Below, in pieces: positions 19,240-28,224 of a stretch of 64,000 nt of DNA. The position numbers and the translations under genes are program-made. Location: contig NZ_JAKWBF010000025.1 in assembly GCF_022513585.1 (NCBI RefSeq), forward strand, positions 22,270 to 86,269. The letters run 5' to 3'. Source of the DNA: Gordonia gummivorans (GTDB lineage Bacteria > Actinomycetota > Actinomycetes > Mycobacteriales > Mycobacteriaceae). Below the pieces are notes generated by a model. The model saw only the letters and a program-made list of their open reading frames with translations. It did not search any database and was not told the origin of the DNA. Every line of letters starts with the position of its first letter. Within the stretch, counting starts at the first letter, position 1.

Positions 19240-19590
19240 ATGACGAGCTGGGCTGACTTGGCACCTTGGCTCCTGGCGATGACCGGTGTCTTCACGGTCA
19301 TCAAGGGGGCATCGAAGGTGATGGCGAAATCACCGCGTGAACAGCTGGCCTTGTGGTCAGCACGTGTTGAGGCATCGGCCGAGATCTCCACGGGCATTGC
19401 CGTGTTCCTCCTGTTCTACGCGTGGGTGTCGCAGTACACCGACGGGACCTTGTGGGCACTGAAAGTGGCTGCCACCGCTGGCGGCGTACTCCTCGTGGTG
19501 CTCTTCTTCGTCAGCATCTTCGAATTCGGCGCTACCCGATATCGCGGCGGAGAATCCTCCCAAACCATGCCCGGAGACGCCCGGACATGA
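19240..19590 (+). CDS. Small membrane protein of unknown function
   Basis: A 116-residue protein with three hydrophobic segments: about 6-26 (weak), 49-68 and 78-100. A short basic cytoplasmic loop, SKVMAKSPREQ, lies between the first two. The C-terminal tail is polar. No family is recognised. ATG at 19240 is chosen because GAGGAGG lies 6 bases upstream. A perfect hairpin 74 bases after the stop probably ends transcription, so this is likely a single-gene unit at the edge of the accessory region. Confidence 0.65.
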   Translation: MTSWADLAPWLLAMTGVFTVIKGASKVMAKSPREQLALWSARVEASAEISTGIAVFLLFYAWVSQYTDGTLWALKVAATAGGVLLVVLFFVSIFEFGATRYRGGESSQTMPGDART

Positions 19591-19663
19591 GGTTCGAGCG
19601 CAGCGAAGTCCCCGAAATCTCAACCTCGGCGCTCCTCTAGCCGACCGAACTGGACGAACAGCG

Positions 19664-19691
19664 AGGCCACAGTCCGACAGGACTGTGGCCT
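19664..19691. terminator. Perfect 12-bp hairpin, probable terminator
   Basis: AGGCCACAGTCC at 19664-19675 and its exact complement at 19680-19691 are separated by a 4-base GACA loop. It lies just downstream of the small membrane gene. There is no T-run, as is usual for actinobacterial terminators. Confidence 0.7.
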
Positions 19692-20046
19692 TGTATCTGC
19701 TGCTGTGGTGCCGCTCGTGGTGTGCAGTCCGTGATGGCTGGTCAGCCACCGGGCCAGCGATGGGTGTCCGGGGAATTTGTCCCTGATGTCCGGAGAATTT
19801 TCGGCAGTCGACGACGGGCGCCGGATCGGCGCGCGTGCTCCCTGAGTCGCTTGCTGACAACTGGGCACGGGCACTCGCACGCCCGACGGCCTTCTGCTCG
19901 TCGGTGGTTCTGCGCTGATTTCACGAAGTCATCGCAATTCTGGTCCCAGAATGTTCGGAGAATTACCGCCTGGTGGAGACACGACGAGGGATGGACTCCA
20001 TGGGAGACCATCCCTCGCAGGTGTGAAGTTGTTGACGTGCCCCTAG
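19692..20046. other. Non-coding interval with a second hairpin
   Basis: No gene is seen. The segment repeats TGTCCGG(A/G)GAATTT-like words near 19770 and 19790, with GTTCGGAGAATT near 19952. It contains a perfect 10-bp inverted repeat, CGAGGGATGG at 19985-19994 and CCATCCCTCG at 20008-20017. That hairpin is downstream of the transposase-like gene (minus strand) and could be its terminator or part of the element's end. Confidence 0.5.
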
Positions 20047-21844
20047 CTAGCTGCGGGGCGGCTCCGTGGCCGGATCATGCCCCAGATCGTCGGTGAGTTG
20101 CTGCCACCGTTCGTCGATCGACTCGAAGTCTGGGATGCCCCGGTGTTTGAAGCCCTGGATCGTCAGCCAGTTCACGACCGCGAATGCGACCGCGATAGTG
20201 ATGCACACGACGGGCTCACGCCGGGCCCCGTACTTGAGGTGCTCCAAGCCGGTGGATGGGCGCCGTCGGACGAGGTCGAACCGTTGCTCGGTGAGCGCGC
20301 GATAGGCCTCGTAGGTGATGGCGTGCATCCACGATCCGGGAATGTATTGGGAGTGCTGTTGCCGCTGAACCTGGTCGTCGGTCAGGGTGACCACCGTCGC
20401 CTTCTGTCGGCAGCTCCGGTATACGGGTACCTCGGGGCCTGGGTCGATGAATGGCAGATCGTCGCGACCGTCCGTTGCCGGATTGAGCCAGCGTGCGCAA
20501 CGGACGTTTCCGAGAGCAGCTGGGCACGTGAACTCCATTTTCATCACCCGCTTGCCGTCACTACCTCGTTTCGGTCGGCCTCGACGTTCCCCGGCTTCGT
20601 AGGCTCTGCGATTGACTCCCATCACCATCGGCATCATCCGCTTGAGGCGCACATCATGGGCCTCCCACGCGTCCTTGTCGAGGATGGTGCGCAGGGGTCG
20701 AATCATGCGCCGACCGTTGTAGAGTTCGACCGCGGCCGGACAGTAGAAGTTTCCTTCGATTTGCGTCGGGCCGGGGGCGTTCTTCCGGTTCGCACCGGTC
20801 GGGTCGACGGCTGGCAAGACCAGCGAAGTCCAATGCTCCGGATAGCGGAAGATCGCCGCGTATCCGTTCGCGATTTGCCACCCCCCCCCCCCAGCCCTTT
20901 TTCAAATATCCCATGTCGGCGACGAGCAGTGGGCGGCGGGCATTGGCGGCCTTTGACCGGGTATCGAAGCCCGCCTTGCGGTGGAAGCGAACCGCTTCGT
21001 CGAGTCCTTCCAGCGACCCGGACGTGGGTTTGTGGATCGAGAGGCCTGTGAACAGGGGTGGAACGCTGTGTAGGTTCCCTACCGGGCCGACAGAAGTGAC
21101 TGCCGTGACTTCGATGCCCCAGCCACGTTTCTTGGCGATCTTGTTGCCTTCGGAATCGAGACGGTGGCGGGCGTCGCGTCGGTAATTCGCCCCGGGATAT
21201 GCGGCTGCTCGCCGTCGGTTCTCTTGGCGGGTGAACTCGGGCGACGGGCCAGCAAGGTCGACGATCATCCCGTCGACAACCAGATCACCTCGTCGGCCTG
21301 CACGAAGTGCGGGATCAATCCACGCTGCAACGATTGCGTTAACGACTTCGGCGCGGCGCTCACCCGCGAGCTTGTAGGCGGCTTGCTGCTCGGGTGTTCG
21401 TGTTCGCTCAATCGCTCGGGACTGGTCGACGGTGATGCGACTGGCGGGTTGGTCGGGTCCGGAGTCCAAGCACTCCAACTCGGCGTCGAGCCATCCAGCG
21501 AAGCTCTTGTAGGCGCGCTCGAAATTGCTGCGCATAGGATCAAGGGCCTTGTCGTCGATACCGACCTCAGCAAGCTGCTCAGCACTGAAGTCCAGGAGGG
21601 TGCGAAAGGTTCCGGTGATTGTGGGCGGCTGGGATAGCAGGCCCCGCACGATCAGCGCCGTCTGCCAGCCCACGATCGTGTAGGGCAGGCGACGCCGCCC
21701 TCCTTGCGATGGCCGGCGCTGTTGCTTGTTCCACCCGGCGATTAGTTCAGCGATTCCTGAACCTTTGGCCATCGCAAGGGCGGTGGCGAAGGTCTGGGGA
21801 GAGGGTGTGCATGCGGGGTCGAAGTGCCGAGGATGTATTGCCAT
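20047..21844 (-). pseudogene. DDE-transposase-like gene, frameshifted at a G12 tract
   Basis: Two adjoining frames together encode about 600 residues of a DDE-transposase-like protein. The first part (ATG 21844, AAAGG upstream) contains LVVDGMIVDL and LLVADMGYLKKGW, strands of the kind that carry the first two catalytic Asp residues. After a run of 12 G the homologous frame changes and continues with the VELYNGRR, SWMHAITYEAYRALTEQRFD and EHLKYGARRE segments to the stop at 20047. One extra base in the run (or loss of two) explains the shift. The C-terminal part also has Cys-containing FTCPAALGNVRCARW. It follows the recombinase-like gene by 75 bases on the same strand, so they probably form one mobile element. 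The element type is not assigned. Confidence 0.6.
20881..20892. repeat. Homopolymer tract (C12 / G12)
   Basis: Twelve consecutive C on the plus strand, inside the transposase-like gene. The coding frame is wrong on one side of the tract. Runs of this length slip during replication and are also prone to sequencing error. Confidence 0.95.
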
Positions 21845-21919
21845 GATGAAGCCTTTCGAAAGATTCGGGGTCGGCAAAGCGACTGACGTCGCCCGCCAAC
21901 TAGTGAAAGTGGCTAGCAG

Positions 21920-23011
21920 TCAGCCGTTTTCGCGAGAGTTGTCTCGCTGCTGTGCGTCCCACATGGCCTTCGTGAGGTGCGAGAGCGATGGTGTGGGGCC
22001 AGTCATGATGGCCCGGACACCGCGGATGTCGATGATGTTGGCGACCGCGCAGAATTCGTCGAGTTTGAGCGTCTTCGCCTGGGTGACCATCCACCGGTTG
22101 CGCAGCGCGTATGGGTTGACCCTGCACGACAGGCCTCGGTCAGCGAGTTTCTCGTTCACCCTGTTGACGGCATTCCGTTCAACCGTCGAAGCTTCCCCGA
22201 AGGCCATCAGCCGGTCGTGAGGAGCATCCCGCACCAGGCGCATCACCCGCCGTGCTTGTGCCTCATCCACCACCGGCACCTGCCGGACCGGGGTCTTTGC
22301 TGTCGACAACGACACCACAAGGACCCGATGACCATCGAACTCGCGCCATCGAAAGTCATTGTGCTGCATCCATTTCAATTCTGAGATGCGAGCTCCGCAT
22401 GCCAGTACGATCTCGACGATGAGTTGCAGTGCGCGTTCCCATTTCGGGCTCAATGATGGCGCCGCCTCCCGAAGCGCGCGAATGTTATCGACAGTGGCGG
22501 GTGCGCTGAGTTCCCCGCGGTACATGATGTCGCCGTTGCCGGTCGGGAATTCCGCCGGGTGCAGCACTCGCCCCGCGGAATGCAGGTAGTACCGCACTGT
22601 GCGTGGGGCACTGCTCTTCCGTGTGCCGAGGTATCGGGTGACTGTTGGTCGCCGCAACGCGCGGTAGAGGTCGACCGTGCCAGTTTCGTGATGGGTGTGC
22701 ACCAGGAACTGCGTCAACGCTGATACGGATTCGCGGTCAACAGCCTCCGACACGAAGGGGCGAGATGCCTGAAACAGTGCGGCGGCCTCCAGTGCCACCT
22801 TTCCGACCTCGGGGTTGCGGACCTTCGGTCGGCGGTTCATCAATCGCTCGTAGCGCTCCCGGTCCACTCCGTGGAGCGGAAGCTCCTGGACACGTGGCTT
22901 TGGGGCATCGTCGTTTACGACGGCGTTGATGAGCGAGTCGGATTCGTCCAGGTCGTAAGGATCGACGGGCTCAGGCGCAGCGGGTGCAGGACCACCCGCG
23001 TGCCGCGCCAT
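21920..23011 (-). CDS. Tyrosine-recombinase-like integrase (divergent)
   Basis: A 363-residue protein with the layout of a tyrosine recombinase: an N-terminal arm and SAM-like helical region (about 60-190) and a C-terminal catalytic fold. CGARISELKWM (about 235) matches the box that carries the first catalytic Arg. STAKTPVRQVPV supplies the beta-hairpin Lys, and NPYALRNRWMVTQA lies where HxxR is expected, with His replaced by Leu. No clear catalytic Tyr is visible near the C-terminus, so activity is doubtful or the family is divergent. ATG 23011 has GGAGG at 6 bases; an ATG 6 bases earlier overlaps that site. It is upstream of the transposase-like gene. Confidence 0.65.
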   Translation of the reverse strand: MARHAGGPAPAAPEPVDPYDLDESDSLINAVVNDDAPKPRVQELPLHGVDRERYERLMNRRPKVRNPEVGKVALEAAALFQASRPFVSEAVDRESVSALTQFLVHTHHETGTVDLYRALRRPTVTRYLGTRKSSAPRTVRYYLHSAGRVLHPAEFPTGNGDIMYRGELSAPATVDNIRALREAAPSLSPKWERALQLIVEIVLACGARISELKWMQHNDFRWREFDGHRVLVVSLSTAKTPVRQVPVVDEAQARRVMRLVRDAPHDRLMAFGEASTVERNAVNRVNEKLADRGLSCRVNPYALRNRWMVTQAKTLKLDEFCAVANIIDIRGVRAIMTGPTPSLSHLTKAMWDAQQRDNSRENG

Positions 23012-23620
23012 CACCATCCTCCGCTCGACACGCAAGAGATGGGCTTGAGTTCGTGCCCAGGGCACGCTGAAATAGACATGACGTCCTTCCATCAGACTGG
23101 CGGGTTGTCGAATGCGGCGTTGCCGCTCCGTGGGGGGCCGGGGCCAACCGGCCCTCCCACGGCACACCGGAACATGAATGTTTCCGGTAATTCGAGACGC
23201 GGATGCGTCAACGAATCAGGGCATCAGAATGCTGCGGGCGGCGGAATCCCTGTCTGCGGAGACCACCATGACTCGAACGCGTCGTCGCGCGCTGCCTCAG
23301 TGACAGCGCCGACCGCGAGAGCGGTGGCACTACGATTGACCACGCGGGTCACCTCTCATCATCCGGGTGCCCGAAGGGGGTGGACGTCGTTGGCGCGACG
23401 TCTACTCCCGCCCCCAAAGTTCCAGGGCACACAAGGAAGATACCCCGATTCCTTCGCTATTGATTCGCGTGATTGCGGCGTGTCGCAAGCGAATTTGCCC
23501 AGTTGTAGCTCCTGCAGCTGTGCTATTGATCCGCTAGAATGGCCTCACCACACACACAAACCCACAGGAGAGGCGCGTTCTTCGACACGAGTGTCGGAGG
23601 CCGCGCGTAGATGATGTGCC
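23012..23620. other. 609-base intergenic region
   Basis: No credible gene on either strand. The region separates the minus-strand recombinase gene from the plus-strand small gene and so must hold both promoters. A TAGAAT hexamer at 23535-23540 could be a -10 box for the rightward gene, but I see no matching -35. A CA-rich low-complexity stretch follows near 23549. Confidence 0.5.
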
Positions 23621-23950
23621 ATGAGCATTCGTTCCCTGAAACCAGTCACCGCGCCTGACGAGCTGCTGTCGCAACGTCGGCTGTATCCCCAAACGGCATC
23701 TTGTATGCATCCGAACTGCGCAGAGCCGTGCACCTACCCCGAGCACTCCGCTGGCCGTCGCCCCATGTTTTGCTCGCGGAGTTGCGCACAGAGTTACTCA
23801 TCCAGCCGACGCGCTCTGCTTCGTGAGGTCGCGGCGATTCAGGGTTCGATCGCATTGATTGGGAAGCGCAGTCACACCGTCGAGGCGCTCCGTCGGCAGC
23901 TGGCACACGCAGAATGGCACCTTGCGCGATACGGCGGACCGGAACACTGA
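23621..23950 (+). CDS. Small Cys-rich (zinc-ribbon-like) protein of unknown function
   Basis: A 109-residue basic protein. Its central part has paired cysteines, C-x4-C-x3-C (CMHPNCAEPC, about 28-37) and CSRSC (about 51-55), in an arrangement that could bind one zinc ion. The rest is helical, with an Arg/Ala-rich C-terminal helix ending in WHLARYGG. Similar short proteins often accompany actinobacterial integrative elements, but I do not recognise this one. It lies 59 bases upstream of pglW in the same direction and may be a small accessory or regulatory gene of the island; its ribosome-binding site is weak. Confidence 0.5.
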   Translation: MSIRSLKPVTAPDELLSQRRLYPQTASCMHPNCAEPCTYPEHSAGRRPMFCSRSCAQSYSSSRRALLREVAAIQGSIALIGKRSHTVEALRRQLAHAEWHLARYGGPEH

Positions 23951-23978
23951 ACGACTCGGGCTTGGATGAAAGATAGGG

Positions 23979-23990
23979 TCACACGTGTGA
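23979..23990. promoter_or_regulatory. Perfect 12-bp palindrome upstream of pglW, possible operator
   Basis: TCACACGTGTGA reads the same on both strands and lies 19 bases before the first possible pglW start. Its position suggests a repressor or activator site for the BREX operon; no cognate regulator is identified. Confidence 0.4.
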
Positions 23991-24009
23991 AGGGGTCGAG
24001 ACTGCGCGC

Positions 24010-27000
24010 ATGGACCGCGACGCTGGCATCCAATGCGGGTACGCGATGAAGCGTGACTCTCCACTTTGGAAGGTGATGGGCGATCCGGCGACCCCTGCAG
24101 AGGCGGCCGCGCTCGATGCCTTCCGTGAGCTTCTGCCGGAAGATGGCATCACCACCGCCTGGGTGAACCTGACGTTCATCAGCGATCGGGGACGTACTGC
24201 GGAAGTCGACGTACTCCTGCTGACATCGAACGGCATGTACCTCGTCGAACTCAAGGGCTGGCACGGCACAATCCGGGGCGACTCTCAGCACTGGGCCCAT
24301 GGCCAGCGAAACGTCGAGAACCCCCGATTGGGTGCCGACCGAAAAGCGAAGTGGTTGAAAGGTCTCCTTCAAGACCGGGCCCCCAACCAAGCTGCCCGTT
24401 CCCGGATACCGCGCATCGAGGCCCTCGTCGTCATGCACGGGGAGGGCAGCACTGTCCAGATTGCACCGCCCGCGGACATTGGAGTGCTGATCCTCGACGG
24501 ATATCACGTCAACTCCTCGCCCCGTCTTGTGAAGTTCTCAAAGTTTCTCGCTAATCCCCCCTACGACTTCTGGCAGTCGATCGATCTCCAGCGGGCTAGG
24601 CAAGTCCGTTCGCTCTGTGACGCAGCGGGATTCACGCCGACACCCAAGGTCAGGATGGTCGGCGACTTCGTCGTCGCCGACAAGGAGCCCATCGCGCAGG
24701 GGCGGGACTGGCAGGACGTGCTCGTCAACCTCCCTGCCTTGCCCGATGTAAAGCGTCGGCTGCGCTTGTATGACGTGCCTGCTAAAGCGTCACCAGCCGA
24801 TCGTCAGCAGATCGAACAACTCGCGCAACGCGAGTTTCAGCTCACCCAGGGGCTGCGGCATGGTGGCATCGCAGTGCCGATCGACTTCAAGCGAACCGAC
24901 GACGGCCCTGCATTGGTGTTCGAGCACAATCCCCACGAGCTTCCGCTCGACGCCTACATGTCCGGCGAGGGGTCCGAACTCGACCTCGCCCAGCGACTCG
25001 CGCTAGCAGTTCGCTTGGGCGAGATTCTGCGGTTCGCCCACAACGTTCACCTTCGCCATCGCGCGCTGTCACCGCGGCGAGTGTGGGCAACACCCGTGAA
25101 GGGCGCCCTGCCCGACCTGACAATCCGAGACTGGTACTTCGCCCAGCGCGACAGTTCGACGCGAAGTGCCTCGCGTCTAACTGACATCAGCGCGGGTGTA
25201 GACGACCTCATGGGCGTGGCCGACCAGGACGACTGGATCTGGCTCGCACCCGAGGCACGTCACTCCACCGAAGGCCTCCCGCCAATTCCACTCGACGTCT
25301 ACGGTTTTGGTGTCCTCGTTTATCTGCTTCTCACGGGTAAGCCGCCTGCGCAGACGTTTGTCGAGTTGGAGCAGCGCCTGGCCGAAGCGGGGTCACTTGA
25401 CCCGCGCGCGGCGTCGCCGGGGATGCCCGACAGCGCGGCCGAGGTCGTCACTATGGCCACGTGCGCGGCGGAGTCAGAGCGTCTAGCAACCATTGAGGAG
25501 ATGCTGGAGCTTCTTCGCCTTGCGAGCGACGAACTCCGACAGACAAACCAAGGCGAGGACCCGACATCGGTAGATGACCCCGTGGACGCCCAGAAGGACG
25601 ACATCGTCGCCGACCGTTTCATCGTCGCGAGTCGTCGCGGTGAAGGTTCCAGCGGTGTGGCACTCGCAGTCCACGACACCGAGTCGGAAGATCCCAGCCG
25701 GGAACTCGTTCTCAAAGTCGCCCGCACAGATTCAGCCGGACGCAGGCTCTCACTTGAAGCCGACACGCTGCGAGCGCTCAACCACCGTCGGGTGGTCCGA
25801 CTCGTCGGGGGACCACTCGACGTAGCGGATAGGCGCGCACTCCTGCTCAGCGACGCTGGCAGAGAAACACTGGCCACACGCCTTTCCAAAGAGGGGCGAG
25901 CGACGGTGGGCCAGCTTGAGCAGTACGGCAGCCAATTGCTGGAAGCGATGATCTACATCGAATCTCAGGGTGTCTTTCATCGGGACATCAAGCCAGCCAA
26001 CTTGGGCATCACCCCAGACCCCGGCACCAGGAAGCCTTCGCTGGTCTTGTTTGACTTCTCGCTCGCAAGTGAGAGTGTCGACAACACCGCGTCTGGCACA
26101 CCGGGATACCTCGACCCGTACCTCGGCCGCGGGCGGCGACAGAAGTACGACCGCGCAGCCGAATTGTGGGCTGTGTCGACCACGCTCTTCGAGATGGCGA
26201 CTGGTCAGCTTCCGTGGTGGGGCGAGGGAGCTGGACGGCCTGCCGACCCCAGTGACCCAGCGATCATAGAGCCCACTAGCTTCGAACCGGCCATTGCGAC
26301 TCAACTCACCGCTCTCTTCCAACGTGCTCTTGACCCGGACGCACGAGCACGATTCGGCAGCGCCGATGAGTTGGCGGGCGCTTGGCAGAGTGTGTTCGCT
26401 GCTCTCGACACAGAAGAGGACGGCACGGGCGGAAGCGACGACCTCGCGGACTCTGCGACGCTCGATACCCCGTTGGAGCGGGCGGGTCTGTCGGCTCGGG
26501 CACTGTCCGCCGTCTCACGCCTGGATGTCGCGACAGTCGGAGAACTCTTGGGCGTGCACCCGACCCAGATCAATTCGATCCGAGGCCTCGGAGAGACCTA
26601 CCGCAAGGAAATCCAGGCGAGAATTCGCGGCTGGCGAACTCGACTCAGTAGCCCGGGAGAGATCGCCGATGACCGAGCGATGGGCACGGAGCGACTCGTG
26701 TCCTCGCTGTTGGATCAGCTCAAGGGTGCAGAGCGCACCGTAACCGAGCGCCTACTCGGTCTATCGGGCGACGTGGACGCAAGCGAATGGCCGTCCACCG
26801 GAGACGCAGCCCAGTCGCTCGGGATGACCCGAGAGCGCGTAGCACACGCCATAGATCACGCCGTCACGACCTGGGGCAAGGAATTGGGTCCGACGATCGA
26901 CGGTGTCCGCGCCGAAACAGCCACAATTCTCGCTCGCAGCGGTCGAGTGCTGGCTGTACCGTCCCTGGCAAATGCACTGGTCTCCCGACGCGGGTCCCTG

Positions 27001-28224
27001 CTCGACGGGGAAGATCGCCTACGCCAGGGCGGGGCGTTGCTTCGGGCAATCTACGAGGTTGATGCCCGCATGCCCGAACCAGAGCTCGAACTCCGGCGAA
27101 GCATCGGAAAGCGTGCCAACGTCATCGCCCTGCAAGAGTCGGCAGACCCCGATCAGTCGGGCCAGGAATTCGTGACAGCCGACATCCTGACCGAGACGGC
27201 TATCGAGTTGGGACGCCGTGCAGACGAGTTGGTCGCGATCGGCATTGTATCCTTCGCTACCTCCATCAAAGCCCTGTCTGACATCGTGAGTGAAGCGGGT
27301 GCGTTGCCGCTCACCGCCTTGCCTGGCCGTCGACTCCTCAGTTTGGCTGCCTCGATCTCGACAAAGGCAGCCGTCTCGGGTTTCGACGAGCTGTATCCAA
27401 TCGTCCTCGACCCACAGCAAGCAGTGGAGCGTGCGCTTCGCGGCAAACCCGGTCGGCGTATCAGCGAATCCGCTGTCCGGAAAAGCGTCGCTGCGCGGTT
27501 CCCGCAGGTGGAACTGCCGGCACCATCGCATCGCCTCGACATGCTCGTTTCCGCGGTTCTACCCGGAGTGGTGAATAACAACGGAGTCTACGAGCTGGCC
27601 TCCGAAGCGCGGCCCACTACGCACTCGTCCACCAGTCTTACAATCCTTGCACCGGTCGCCGTCACAGAGGCAGCCGCAAAGTTGGAGGAATCGCTCGGCC
27701 GTCACGGCGCACTCACCCTTACAACACCACCCAAGCGTTATGTGAAAGCCGCTCGCCAGCTCTCGAAGCTGTACGACGTCGAAGTACTCGATGTCTCGTC
27801 ACTGGTCGTGACGGCGACACATGCCCTCGCCAACCAATACGGAGCGAGTTGGGAATTCGTCCTCGGAGTCGATGCCGGCGACAAAGGCACCGCAGACTGG
27901 TCGCAGCTCACCAACCTAGTCCAGCAGGCGGTCACGCCAAGGTGGGAAGCGAAGCTGGCCAGGAACAAGCCCCTGCTCATCGTCAATGCCGGACCTCTCG
28001 TCCGATACAGCATGTCAGGGCTACTTTCAGATGTTCTCGACGTCGGCACGCCACGTCATGCTGCCCGGTGGCTGCTTGTCGCCAAGCAAGGTAGCCAGGC
28101 CGTCCCGCTGTTGGAGGGTAAGCCCGTTCCGCTCGGTCCGAGCCGCTGGGTCGAACTACCCGCCGACCTCTCACTCCTTACAGACAACACGTTTGCCCGC
28201 CGTACTCCAGGAGACCGTAAGTGA
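24010..28224 (+). CDS. pglW: BREX type 2 protein PglW: NERD domain plus tandem kinase domains
   Basis: A 1404-residue protein, first gene of the BREX operon. Residues about 30-130 form a NERD nuclease-related domain (AEVDVLLL then YLVELKGWHG, giving the D and ExK residues). About 225-510 is kinase-like but degenerate: HRALSPRRVW stands where HRD is expected and DW replaces DFG. About 530-800 is a second kinase with an intact lysine strand (ELVLKVA), HRDIKPAN near 657 and DFS instead of DFG near 682. A helix-hairpin-helix-like segment (TVGELLGVHPTQINSIRGLG, about 838-857) and a long C-terminal region follow. PglW is the Ser/Thr kinase of Pgl/BREX-2 systems. Start sites at 24010 and 24046 both have weak ribosome-binding sites; family alignment would fit 24046 equally well. 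Confidence 0.88.
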   Translation: MDRDAGIQCGYAMKRDSPLWKVMGDPATPAEAAALDAFRELLPEDGITTAWVNLTFISDRGRTAEVDVLLLTSNGMYLVELKGWHGTIRGDSQHWAHGQRNVENPRLGADRKAKWLKGLLQDRAPNQAARSRIPRIEALVVMHGEGSTVQIAPPADIGVLILDGYHVNSSPRLVKFSKFLANPPYDFWQSIDLQRARQVRSLCDAAGFTPTPKVRMVGDFVVADKEPIAQGRDWQDVLVNLPALPDVKRRLRLYDVPAKASPADRQQIEQLAQREFQLTQGLRHGGIAVPIDFKRTDDGPALVFEHNPHELPLDAYMSGEGSELDLAQRLALAVRLGEILRFAHNVHLRHRALSPRRVWATPVKGALPDLTIRDWYFAQRDSSTRSASRLTDISAGVDDLMGVADQDDWIWLAPEARHSTEGLPPIPLDVYGFGVLVYLLLTGKPPAQTFVELEQRLAEAGSLDPRAASPGMPDSAAEVVTMATCAAESERLATIEEMLELLRLASDELRQTNQGEDPTSVDDPVDAQKDDIVADRFIVASRRGEGSSGVALAVHDTESEDPSRELVLKVARTDSAGRRLSLEADTLRALNHRRVVRLVGGPLDVADRRALLLSDAGRETLATRLSKEGRATVGQLEQYGSQLLEAMIYIESQGVFHRDIKPANLGITPDPGTRKPSLVLFDFSLASESVDNTASGTPGYLDPYLGRGRRQKYDRAAELWAVSTTLFEMATGQLPWWGEGAGRPADPSDPAIIEPTSFEPAIATQLTALFQRALDPDARARFGSADELAGAWQSVFAALDTEEDGTGGSDDLADSATLDTPLERAGLSARALSAVSRLDVATVGELLGVHPTQINSIRGLGETYRKEIQARIRGWRTRLSSPGEIADDRAMGTERLVSSLLDQLKGAERTVTERLLGLSGDVDASEWPSTGDAAQSLGMTRERVAHAIDHAVTTWGKELGPTIDGVRAETATILARSGRVLAVPSLANALVSRRGSLLDGEDRLRQGGALLRAIYEVDARMPEPELELRRSIGKRANVIALQESADPDQSGQEFVTADILTETAIELGRRADELVAIGIVSFATSIKALSDIVSEAGALPLTALPGRRLLSLAASISTKAAVSGFDELYPIVLDPQQAVERALRGKPGRRISESAVRKSVAARFPQVELPAPSHRLDMLVSAVLPGVVNNNGVYELASEARPTTHSSTSLTILAPVAVTEAAAKLEESLGRHGALTLTTPPKRYVKAARQLSKLYDVEVLDVSSLVVTATHALANQYGASWEFVLGVDAGDKGTADWSQLTNLVQQAVTPRWEAKLARNKPLLIVNAGPLVRYSMSGLLSDVLDVGTPRHAARWLLVAKQGSQAVPLLEGKPVPLGPSRWVELPADLSLLTDNTFARRTPGDRK

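Noticed and set aside
20044..20052. Shared TAGCTAGCT at 20044-20052 and 47023-47031 as attachment-site direct repeats of a 27-kb element
   Set aside because: Nine bases of a low-complexity palindromic word; both lie at ends of transposase-like genes and there is no longer flanking identity.
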